From Platanthera guangdongensis (taxonomy: Eukaryota; Streptophyta; Magnoliopsida; Asparagales; Orchidaceae): 64,000 nt of DNA. Numbering within the stretch: the stretch's first letter is position 1; each line of letters opens with the position of its first letter. Shown piece by piece: positions 42,942 through 54,900 of the stretch. The DNA is taken from NCBI GenBank assembly GCA_039583875.1, contig CM077152.1, forward strand, positions 21,489,538-21,553,537. The letters run 5' to 3'. The notes under the pieces were generated by a model. The model made no database searches. It saw nothing but the letters and a program-made list of their open reading frames with translations, and was not told the origin of the DNA. The position numbers and the translations under genes were made by a program.

Positions 42942-45900
42942 ATGATACCAATATATCAGTTCAAACTGCCCGGAGCAGTAGCCGCTGCAGGAATCGCCTT
43001 AACCTTCCTGCTGTTCTTCACCATCAGGAAAGGCTGGTTGATGATAACTCAGTTCAAAACTAACGGTGAGATGAGATTTTTTTTTCTTTGATTTTTCTAG
43101 TTATTCCCCCCCTGAAACTGTGAAATCATGATGAGATGTTCCAGGCACGGGAGTGAAGATCTACACATTTCATGAACTGAAAAAAGCCACAAAATCATTC
43201 AGCGTTGAGATGCTGATCGGCTCCGGCGCTTTTGGGAATGTTTACAGAGGAGTGTTGGATAATGAGACGAGGACAGTTGCTGTCAAGATAGCTCATTCAA
43301 ACTCCGCGGAGAATGTGGAGGAATTTAGAAATGGTTTGTGAGAGTAAATTTAATCTTTTGATCAAAACTCACTTTTTCCTTGATGCATACATACTTTGGT
43401 AAATTTGATTTTGTTTGGTTGTTTGTTTGTTTATGTTGCTCTTATTTTTATCAGAGGTTGATCTGCTTTCTAGAATCAGGCATAAGAACCTTGTGAGCTT
43501 GCTTGGCTACTGTGCAGAAGCTGGTATGACTGATCGAAAGTTTTACCATTTCATTTTATTTCCTCCATTAAAGATTAAAGAAATCAAAATGTTCAGCCAG
43601 TGAGTAACTAAGGGCCGGGGATTATAGTTCTAAATGATAGCTTAAACAAGCAAATTCAAAAGATTTATGTGATTTGGTCAAAAATGGCAAATGTCCTGTT
43701 AGGAGAAACGGCGTCCAAAGCAATCACAAGAAAACGTAAAAAACAATCAGAAACACGCAGATATTGTTAGAATAGCAAAAGCCTTTGTATTCATGTATCA
43801 AAGAAGGACCCTTGGGGTCTACATATAGGAGAAGAGGAGGAGGAGAGAACACCACAAGCGGTGTGGGACTAATCCTAAAAGCAATAAAGAATAATAAATA
43901 CATTTATTATTAACATCTCCCCTCAAACTCACGGTGGATCATGAACCGAGAGTTTGCCAATAAGATATCAGAATCTAGCAGAAGTGAGAGACTTGGTGAG
44001 GAAGTCCGCAATTTGTTCTTCAGAGGCAATGAATGGTAGAGAAATAGTGTTGGAGAGGAACTCTTGGTGAGTGAAGTGACAATCAATTTTGATGTGTTTC
44101 GTTTGTTTGTGAAACACCGGGTTGGAGGCAATTTGTATAGCGCTTCGATTGTCACAGAATAAAGGAGTGGGTCTGCATATCGATACACCAAGATCGCAGA
44201 GAAGACGGCGAAGCCAAACGATCTCAGCAGTAGTGGAGGCCATGACACGATACTCGACTTCAGTGCTGGAGCGCGCAATGGAGTCTTGTTTCTTGCTACG
44301 CCAGGATATAAGGGAGTCACCCAGGAAGATACAGAAGCCAGTAGTGGAGCGACGAGTTGTAACATCCCCCGCCCAGTCAGCATCTGAGAATGCTCGAAGG
44401 GTGAGTGTAGAAGTGGCAGAGAAAAATAGAGATCTGGTGACGGAGGTGCGTAAGTAGCGGAGAATCCGGAGGACTGCGGCGTAGTGAACCGAGCGAGGGG
44501 CTTGTACAAATTGACTGACAAAGCTGACAGCATAGGCTCCTAATTTTTTGCGCTCGCACTTGCTTCGCGCTCTGTCCGCACAACTCGCGTTCTGCTCCCG
44601 ACAAGCCGCCTCACCGGCTACGCCTATCCGCGACCTGCTCCAGAAACCGGCAACTCTGTGCCTTACCGCTCTGCCCGCGCTCTATCCGCTCCAGCACACC
44701 GATCTTTGCCGCTCTATCCTCAGCGGCATCCTGTCCGCTCTACCCGCACCAGCTCGGCCCTGTCCGGTTTCGGGGAAAAAATCAAAAGTACACCGCTTCT
44801 CTCCTTTCATTTGTTTCACGCACATAGAAACCGTAGGCTCCGCAAACTAACATGTCCATAGCCGGTGGGACAGCGTTTCGCTATAACCAAAAGATGGGAG
44901 CAACAGATGGGAGCAACGGATTAGGTCAATCCCGGGACAATTTGTGAGGATTGTGATCATGATTCTACTCTCAATACAAGACATTTCTAACAAAATTTCT
45001 AACTAAAAGCGATTGTCTTGTTGCCATGATTGATCTCTCCCTTACAAATGAACTACATCTTCATCACTACATCATCCTACATTAAAGTTTTTTGCCACCA
45101 TGAAGCATTTTTCGACTGTACATTAGGGAATTTCCAATAAAAATATATTCAAATGCTTACTAATCTCTAATGTGAATTAAAAATTTCAGCCAAAGCTGTC
45201 CTCAAATTGCTGAAAAAATAATCAAAATTGATAATTAAGATTTCAAGTTTTGCACAATAGAATGTATTTTAAAAAAAGGATGAATCTTGCAGTGTGACCT
45301 TCAATGCCTTGCAGGACACATGATATTGGTGTATGAGTATGTACCACATGGAACCCTACTCGACTACCTTGTTGGTGGTAAGTCCATATCTAGCTGAAGG
45401 ATTTTTCACATTTATCATATTGTATTTTTTTATTTTAATGCTCATACTTCGAATAATTTTGATTTCAAAAATGAAAAAAAGTAGTAATCTGTCCATTGCC
45501 TCCTTTGATCAAAGCAAAACATTGGGTTGTGTTTGATTTGAAGGAAATAACTCAATAAGATAAAAATATTGTTTATCAAAATAAATCATCTTGATTACAG
45601 AGTGCAACTCATAAAAAAATATTTTTTTAACAAAGGAAATTATAATATATTCAGAATTCTCTTTCAGAAGCTTTCATTGGGTGTGCTAAGTTAAAATATC
45701 TATAGCACTCCTTCAATGCAAATAATGAGGAGAAATTACTTCACCCAATTTCTCCTAAGCAAGAACAAGTGGGAGAAACCTCATCCAATTCAATTTCATT
45801 TTCATTTCCTCTCATTCAAGATAAATCCTCACTTAACCTATGGAATCACCATGCAGGAAAAGGAAGAAATCCCTTAACTTGGGAGGAGAGAGTGACCATA

Positions 45901-48900
45901 GCCATTGGATCAGCCAAAGGTGAGTCTCACATCATGAACAAGTACACCACTTTTCTTTAAAATGCATTTCGCATGTTTCATTTTGATATAAGCTTAATGT
46001 GAAAGATCTTACAAGCCAGCTTCATTGGCTAGTTTGTTTTGCTATAGCCATTCAAAAGTGATTGGATCTCATTTTCATAAGCGAACTCAGCAATTTGTTT
46101 GGCGAAATCAGAACGGAATAGAAACTCAGATTTGGGTTTTAGTTTTGAAGGTCAAGTGAGGGAAATAAGTTTGGAAAATGATATGAAGATGAACAAAATT
46201 TTAATCTTGAGATCGGATGAGTCTAATTTTACCGAAGATGTTGAAAATTTGAAGTGAAGTTTGTCAAGCCGTACAACTAGAATTTTCTAGTCGCGAGCTA
46301 CCGCCGGCGATAGGAAGCTATCGCCGGGCGATAGCAGTTCTTGCCGTACACCTCTTCCGCCTATAAATAGGGGTCCCGACCCCCTCATTTGTATTCTGGA
46401 TCACTGAGAACTGTAGCTTGAGCAAGGGTGCAGTTAGATTTCTCTAAGCCGCGCGACAAGGAGTAGAGGTCTCTTGGCCAGCGATTTGGTCAGTGATAGC
46501 CTTAGTGTGGAAGTCGCGGAAGCAGTTGGCTGGCTATCGCCTAGTGGTAATAGATATCACTGGCGATATCGTGGTTTGCGACCAGAGAGGTTTACTCCTT
46601 GGCAGTTCTTAGACAGACAGTTTGGTCACTTATTAGCGCGACTTGGCTTCTCAGTTTGCACAACTTGTGCGGTTTGTCTCCAGCAGAAGTCAATAAGAGA
46701 TGTTTGTGCGACCTTGCGGTTATTGTACCTGGTGGCTAGGCGGTCTCATTTTTTGCAGTTCGCCAGTTTGTGTTTGTCTGTTATTTTTATTTCCGCTCAT
46801 TGCAATGGAAAATCATGTCTCGTGATTGTATGTCTCGCCTTGTAAAGCAGTGAAAATAATACAAGTGGTTGCTCTTGCTTCTTTTCTTACTAGTGGTTTA
46901 CCGTTCTTGGTTGGTTGAGAATGGTCTTGCGATCTACCTCTTATAATCTTACATAGTATCAGAGAGATAGAGGTTTCAGATGCTAATTGCTAAGTATCAT
47001 TGGAAGAGAAGTAAACCAGACATCTAATATGGAAAGTGGGTATGCAAGAGGACTTCGTATTGAACTGCTTACTCAGACCAACTACAAGAAATGGAAGTCT
47101 TATATGAAGAGTTATTTATTTGGCAAGGACCTCTGGAAGGTTGTTGGAGGAGATGATAGACATGAGGTTGTGGTTGTTGGGAATAATGCTCAAGAAGTGA
47201 GAACCTAGAGAAGAACTAATTCTAAGACAGATTTCACACTCAAGAGGCCAATCTCACCGGAGTTATTCGACCACATCATATGATGCATGTCAGCTTCTGA
47301 GATTTGGACTTCCCTAGATGGGTTGTTCAACAAGAAGAATGTAGCGAGCCTACATTTCATAGAGAATGAGTTGACAAGGGACACTCAAGGAGAGCAGTCT
47401 ATCTCTTCTTTCTTCCTGAAGATGAAGAACTTATGTGTAGAAATCTCAGCACTTAATCCAGATGAGCCTATTTATGAGGTTAAGATGGAGAGGCACATCA
47501 TCTGCGGCTTGCGGAAGGAATATGTTCTTTCATCACTTCAGTGCATGGGTGGGTTACTCAACCATCTCTGCTGGAGCTGGAGAACTTGCTAACTTCTTAG
47601 GATAGCCTAGCAAGACAGATGTCGTGGTGTTTTATCTCAGAGGGAGATAATGAAGTTCTATACTCAGGGAAGAAGAAGAGGTGGGATAAGAAGAAGACCT
47701 ATGATGGAGAGGCTTCTACCTTATCACATCAGGAAGGAGACAAAGCTCCTAAGCGTGATGGAGGATAGAAGGGGTTGAGATGCTTCAGATGCAAGATAGC
47801 TTGGTCATATGAAGAAAGATTGCAAGGTGAACCTTTAGTCAGGACACGTTGAGAGATGAGGATACAAGCGGGGGGAGGGGGGAATTGCTTTTTGGTAGAC
47901 ATGACGGTGACGTCTGTTGATGTCTTAGCCTCATCAACTTCCAGGAGGATTGGATCGTCGATTCTGGGTGTGGTCATCACTTTATCGGTGATGAGTCGAA
48001 GTTCTCTACTCTACAGGTGTATAAGGATAATGATGTTATCATTACAGTTGACGACTCGGTTCATGTATTTGAGAAGGAGGGAGCAGTTTTTTGGATAGTG
48101 ATAGAAGTCCACTCACCTTGAAGAGTGTGATCACATGCCAGGGATTAAGAAGAACTTGTTCTCTGTGACGAATATTGTGAATGCTGGTTATCACGTTCTG
48201 TTTGGTCCAACAAAAGTGAAGTTCCTTCTGAACTTGTCATCAGTGAAGGATGATGTGACTCATATTGGGAGATGAGTTAAGGACTTGTTCGTTTTGTCGA
48301 CAAGTTTTTATGTTGAGAAGATGAGGGCTAATGCAACTATCTGACATGAGAGACTTAGATATATATGGATGGATAAGCTAAAGACTATGATGACAAGAGG
48401 CCTGGTGAAAGACTTACCTAGTCTTTCATCTCTGGGTGATGATCATGTGTGCGAGGGGTGTCAGTTTGGGAAGGCACATCACCTCCCATTTGAAAAGTCA
48501 TTATCCAGGTGCAAGACACTATTGGAGTGCATCCACAGTGATCTGATGGGACCATGGATCACCCCTAGTCTCGAAGGCAACAAATACATGCTGGTTTTGG
48601 TTGTTGTCTTCACCAGATACACGTGGGCGTACTTCGTGAAGGAGAAGTTAGAAGTCTTCCAGAAGTTTGTGGAGTTCAAGGTGCTTGTTGAAGGCGTGTT
48701 AAGGATGCAAGTTAAGAAACTGAGGACGGATAATGCAGGGGAGTTTACCCCTCATAGGTTCTCTAACTTCTGCAGGAAGTACAAGATCAAGAGGGAGCTG
48801 ACTTGTGCTCACACTCCACAACAGAATGGAGTGGCAGAGAGGAAGATCTGTCACTTGGTGGAGACTTGTAAAAGTTGGTTTCATGCCAAAGGTGTGTCCA

Positions 48901-51900
48901 AGGTCTTATGGGCAGAAGGTATGACTTGTGCGGCATATGTCATCAACCGGATGCCCTTGAGTTCTAACAACATAAAGTCTCTGCATGAACTGATGTTTAA
49001 GGAAAAGTTGGGTGTGGGACACCTTCGGGTGTTTAGTTCTACCTGCTGCGTGCATGTCTTGGATGCTCTCAGGACAAAGTTGGAAGCTAAGACACAAAAA
49101 TGTGTCTTCATCGACTCTAAGGAGCGGAAGAATAGATGAAAATGCATGGATCCTGAGACAAAGAAGTTTGTTATCTCGAATGATGTGATATTTGAGGAAT
49201 TGACATCATATCAGGGTAACTCTTCTGTTGAGTTACAAGAGAATATAGAAGAAAGAAGAAGAAAGGAAGCTGCTGAAGGTCTTTTAGTGTAACTGCCTGT
49301 GTATCCTACTCCTTCAGGCTCAGGATCAGGTGTTTCGGGTTCTGGAAGCAGGGGGAACGATGCTCCTAGTCCTTCTGACAGAGGATTTGATGTAGAAAAT
49401 GCAACAACATAAGTGGTAGAGAATGGTCATGCCTTGCAAAGGACGAAGTCGGGAGTTTGATATACTTGACGATTACTAGGTCAGATATATCATATGTTGT
49501 TGGTCGAGTAAGTTGGTATATGTACAAATCCAAGAAGCCTCATTTAGTGGAGGCAAATGGAATTCTGAAATACGTGAAGTTCACTCAGTTATGAGATTGT
49601 TTTACGAGAACGACACGAACTTCGTTTTGCACTGGTTCACGGATGTTGATTATGGTGGAGATACAAATGGTCAAAAGTCAACATCTAGGTATGTCTTCAT
49701 GTACAGATCAACGACTATCTCGTGGTACAGTAAGAAGCAGAATTCAGTGTCTATCTCCACCACTGAGGCAGTGTACAATGCATCGTCCTTGGCTTCCCAA
49801 GAGGGCATTTGACTGCGCAAGTTCGTGGAGGACATCCATGAGGAGGTGCGAGGTCCTACTATGCTTCTCGGTGACAATGAAAGTGCTCTGAAGCTGGTTA
49901 CAAATCTAGTGTATCACGCACAGACAAAAAACATTGAGAGCGAGTATCACTTTGTTTGGGAGAAGGTGGTGGAGGGATCTTTGATGGTTGAGTATTGACA
50001 GAGCAAGGAATATGCCACAGATAGCTTCACAAAACCACTGTCGAAGGGCCCGTTTGAGCGACTGCGGGGATTGTTTGGTGTAGTTTCCTACTTTCACTTC
50101 AAGGGGGAGCGTTGAAAATTTGAAGTAAAGTCTCCAAGCCACGCGACTAGAATTTTCTAGTCGAGAGCTACCGCCGGCGATAGGAAGCTATCGTCGGGCG
50201 ATGACGATTCTTGTCATACAACTCCCCCGCCTATTAATAGTGGTCCCGACCCCCTCATTTGTATCCTGAATCACTGAAAACTGTATCTTGGAGCAAGGTT
50301 GCCGTTAGATTTCTCTAAGCCGCACGACAAGGAGGAGTAGAGGTCTCTTGGTCAGCTTTTGCGGACTGTGTTGCTAGCACCGGGCGACTAGACGACTAAT
50401 ACTGACAGTTTGGTCAGTGGTAGCCTCAGTGTGGAAGTCGCAAAAGCAGTTGGCGGTTTGTGGCTATCGCCTGACGGTAATAGATATCACCTGCGATATC
50501 GCGGTTTGCGACTAGAGAGGTTTACTCCTTAGCAGTTTCTCAGCAGACAGTTTGGTCACTTGTTCGCGCGACTTGACTTCTCAGTTCGCGCGACTTTGTT
50601 CGCGTGACCTCGCGGTTAGAGGTGCGATATGGTGGCTAGACAGTCTCATTTTTTGCAGTTCACCAGTTTGTGTTTGTCTGTTTTTTTATCTTCGTCCATT
50701 GCAATGCAAAATCATGTCTTGAGATTGTATGCCTCGTCTTGTAAAGCAGTGAAAATAATACAAGTGTTTGCTCTCTTTTCTTACTAGTGGTTTACTGCTC
50801 TTGGTTGGTTAAGAGTGGTCCTACAACCTACCTCTTATAATTTTACAGAAGAGACTCTCAGGATGCCAATGAGATGGTGTGATGACTGAGGCATTCATTT
50901 CGCTCGTTTCTCCATCCATCTCTCTACCTCTTCTCAACGAATGCCATGTGGCATACTCCCCTCCCACTCTTCCTTCCTCCCGCGCTACACGTCACTCACC
51001 AAGAAGGTCCCTACATTTCTCCCCTTCATCCCCAAGGGGCTACCATTTAAGTAGAATTTGTCTTGTTTTCATTTCACTAAGTCTGCTATTTCCACCACCT
51101 TTCGTCCCATCCCGAGGGTAAGCAAACAATATCATCACCATTTACAGAGGTAAATCTCTATCTGCATTGACAAATTAATTGTCCATTCTCTCGGAAATCT
51201 CGTCTTTTGCTATCATCTCCGTCCTTCCATCCCACCAACAAGATCTTGCTTGAATTTTTTGCAATCCACCAATGCATATCAGGGGTAAAGCATCAGATCC
51301 GGCACTGACTTCGTACAGGTTGCATCAGAAAGCCACAATGAGAAGGACATTCAACGAATGAGACTCCGCTATCGATCAATATCACTCAAAAGTTGTGACC
51401 CAATTCATTTTTCCTATATATAACCTAACTTGAGAATAATTTAGGTATTGGGTTTTCTCCCTCCGTTGGCTCTTTATCTTCCAATTCTGCTTAGAAACAT
51501 GAAACTTTGGCAAATTCTGAAGGCGAAGCTTATTTGACAAGCTTCTGGGTATTTGGTCGTATTTATGGCGATTGTCGGCCGTCTTTGTTGTTCTCAACCA
51601 CCAGGAGTAAGGCCAGCCCTGATCGTTAACAGTTCAGGAACCAACACCTATATCTTCAATCTTGAGTTCAAAAGGTTGTTTCTGCAAGTTAACTACATTT
51701 TATAGCTATCATATTTCAATGTTAGCTTTTGTGGAACCTCAAGATGTAAGTCATGCAAGTATTGGACAAAAAGTAGATGCAAATGATGTTGTTCGATAAA
51801 AAACAGACAGTTCAATAAGATCAACTGGTTTTCTTGGTTCATATTCCGTGACTATTTGGAATAGGGACGTGCCTGTAGATTTATTGACATAACTATTGTA

Positions 51901-54900
51901 GAAAAATTCATCAACCAGGCTCCTAGAAGATCTCCCAGACTATGATTAACAACCTCTGTTTGTCCATCCTTTTGGGAGTGATAAATGATAGAGAAAAATA
52001 ACTTAGGTCTTAGTTTCTTCCAAAGTTTCCAAGTAACAAACAAGATGTACGTCACTATCATAAACTATGGTCTTAAGTAATCCATGCAAACAAACTAACT
52101 CTTTAGAAAAATTGAAGCATTGTTAGAGGCATCAGACTTTTTCGTGCAAATTTTGAATCCACTTAGCATGTCGTGAGCTAAGTTTATTTTAGAGTTTATG
52201 TATTTTAGCATTTTATGATCATAATATGTCCAATTGCGGAGGGATTGAAAATATCAAGATTTTGCTATAATATATATGTGGAATATCTTTGCCGGGCTTA
52301 GCGGACTTTTAGATTAGCCTTGGTGGTCTAACTTTCGGTTTGGCTGGCTCAAACTATATAAATAAGGATCTGTAGAAATGGCCGGAAACTTATGTATATT
52401 GATTTATTATGTAAATACAAAGAGAGTATACAAATATATAGGAGAGAAAGAGAGGAAACAAATCCTATACAAGATGTGGGACTAAAGAAGAAGAAGCATA
52501 AATGGGCCAACTATACATGGGCCCAATACAAGAGTTATTCTAACACTCCCCGCAAGCTGGAGCGTACAAATCGTATGCACCAAGCTTGGACAAGCATTGA
52601 TAGAAGGATGCTTTGGGAAGAGCCTTTGTGAGGACATCTGCAACTTGTTCCGTCCCTGGAACATGCTTTAAATCGAGCTTCTTCATTTGAACTTTCTCTC
52701 GAACGAAGTGGCAATCGACTTCAATGTGCTTCGTTCTTTCGTGGAAGACTGGGTTCTTAGCGATATGTATAGCCGCTTGGCTATCACAAAGAAGTAGAGC
52801 AGGAGAAGGTAATTTTACACCCAGATCAGTGAGAAGACTTTCAAGCCATGTGAGTTCGGATAAAACAGAAGCCATTGCGCGGTATTCTGCCTCAGCCGAT
52901 GAGCGAGCAACGACCGCTTGTTTCTTGCTTCTCCATGTAACCAAATGTCCCCCAAAGTATGTGCAGAAACCACTAGTAGACCGCCGGTCATCAAGAGAGC
53001 CCGCATAGTCCGCATCAGAGTATGTCACTAAGGTAGGAGCAGACGAGGAAGTCCGGTACACAAGTCCTTGACCCGGGGCTGTTTTTAAGTACCTCAGAAT
53101 GTGTTCAACCGCCAGAATATAAGACTTGCGAGGAGAGAGCATGTATCGACTGACAAGACCAACAACAAAAGAAATATCTGGTCGGGTAACAGTAAGATAG
53201 ATCAACTTTCCAACAAGTCGTCGATAATATTCAGGGTTCTGGAGAAGAAGATCCGAGTCAGAAGCCTGAGCACACAACTTGTGGTTTACATCCATGGGGG
53301 TATCACATGGCTTACACCCTAAGAGGCCAGCATCATGAAGAAGATCAGTACAGTATTTCCGTTGAGATAGAATAAGGCCGTCCGGTCGCCTGGCAACCTC
53401 AAGACCCAGAAAATATCGCAGAGTCCCCAGGTCCTTTGTCTGAAAGACCGAGTTCAGATGTGCTTTGACTGCATGTATCCCTTGGGAGTCATCTCCTGTG
53501 ATGATGATGTCATCAACATATACTAATAGAAGGACCGTCCCTGATGGTCGGTGACGAGTGAAGAGCGAGAAGTCAGCCGAGCTTCGGCTAAAGCCGACAG
53601 CTCGAAGTACTTTACTGAATTTCTCAAACCAGGCCCGTGGAGATTGTTTGAGACCATACAGAGCCTTGCGAAGGCGGCAAACCTGAGACTCCCCCGTGGT
53701 CTCAAACCCGGGCGGTTGTTGCATGTAGACCGTTTCCTGGAGATCCCCATTTAAGAAAGCATTCTTAACATCAAGCTGAAAGAGAGGCCACCGTCGATGA
53801 ACAGCGACAGAGAGGAGGACCCGAACGGTATTGAGCTTGGCGACCGGAGAAAAGGTTTCCTCATAGTCGAGCCCCTGTTGTTGAGTGAAGCCGCGAGCGA
53901 CAAGGCGAGCCTTCAGACGGTCGATCGTCCCATCAGCAGCATGTTTGATGACAAAGACCCACTTGCACCCGACCGGTTTCTGACCCGGAGGGAGGGGGAC
54001 AACGGACCAGGTCTGGTTAGCCCAGAGAGCAGACATCTCCTCTTCCATGGCTGCCCGCCAGCCCGGATGTTGAAGCGCCTCCTGTACAGAGTTAGGAACA
54101 GAAACCGAAGAAAGAGAAGTAGCAAAGGTGTGCAGAGGGGGAAAGAGGCGATGAAGAGAGACGTAGGCCTCCAGAGGATGGGCAGTGGAGGGCGTTACCT
54201 GATCAGAGGGACGCGAAGTGTCCATGGCAGAGGTCGGCGGCAGAGGGGCAACGGGACAGGGAGGGTGACGAGTGTAGACCCGGATAACGGGCGGTTTGAT
54301 GGTATAAGGAGCGGGGGGGGGAGAGAGCGGGGGTGGTGGTGGAGTAGCAGGAATAACGGGACGAGGGAAGGACGGCGGGAGAGGAGGTGGGGGGGGGAGC
54401 AGTAGGGGAGGGAGCAGGAAAGAACGGTTCGTCTTCCCGGAATGTAACGTCCGCAGAGACAGTAACCTTGCCGGTAGCGGGTGAGTAACAAACATAGCCC
54501 TTCTGGGTGTGGGAGTAGCCAACAAAGATGTGTTTCGCCGCCTTGGGGTCCAATTTATCGGAGGAGGGCCCGAGGCAGTGGACATAGCAGGTGCTTCCGA
54601 AGATACGGGGCGAGAGAGGGAAAGCCGGAGTGGAGGGAAACAATATGCTGAAGGGAGTCGCATAATTGAGGACAGAGGAAGGGAGGCGGTTGATGAGAAA
54701 GCAGGCAGTGGAGACCGCAAAGTTCCAGTAGACTTTAGGAACATGCATTTGGAGCATGAGGGAGCGGGCAACATCCAATAAATGACGGTTCTTGCGTTCG
54801 GCAACCCCATTTTGTTGCGGGGTATACGCACAAGAGGTTTGATGGAGAATCCCGTATTCCGTACATAAAGTGGTAAAGTCGTGGCTGGTGTACTCACGAG

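Larger units (their letters stand above)
46239..50847 (+). mobile_element. Copia element E in kinase intron 5, same family as A
   Basis: LTRs at 46239-46953 and 50110-50847, perfect target duplication GAAGA at 46234-46238 and 50848-50852. Primer site TAGTATCAGAGAG at 46954 and purine tract CTTCAAGGGGGAG before 50110. Gag and pol are broken and most of RT is deleted near 49452. The element lies in the sense direction of the host gene, so its LTR promoter and polyadenylation signals point the same way. Confidence 0.92.

Noticed and set aside
53797..54405. Plus-strand 202-codon frame in element F
   Set aside because: Antisense to the integrase-RT linker, Arg/Gly-rich with no recognisable domain; shadow of Pro-rich coding sequence.
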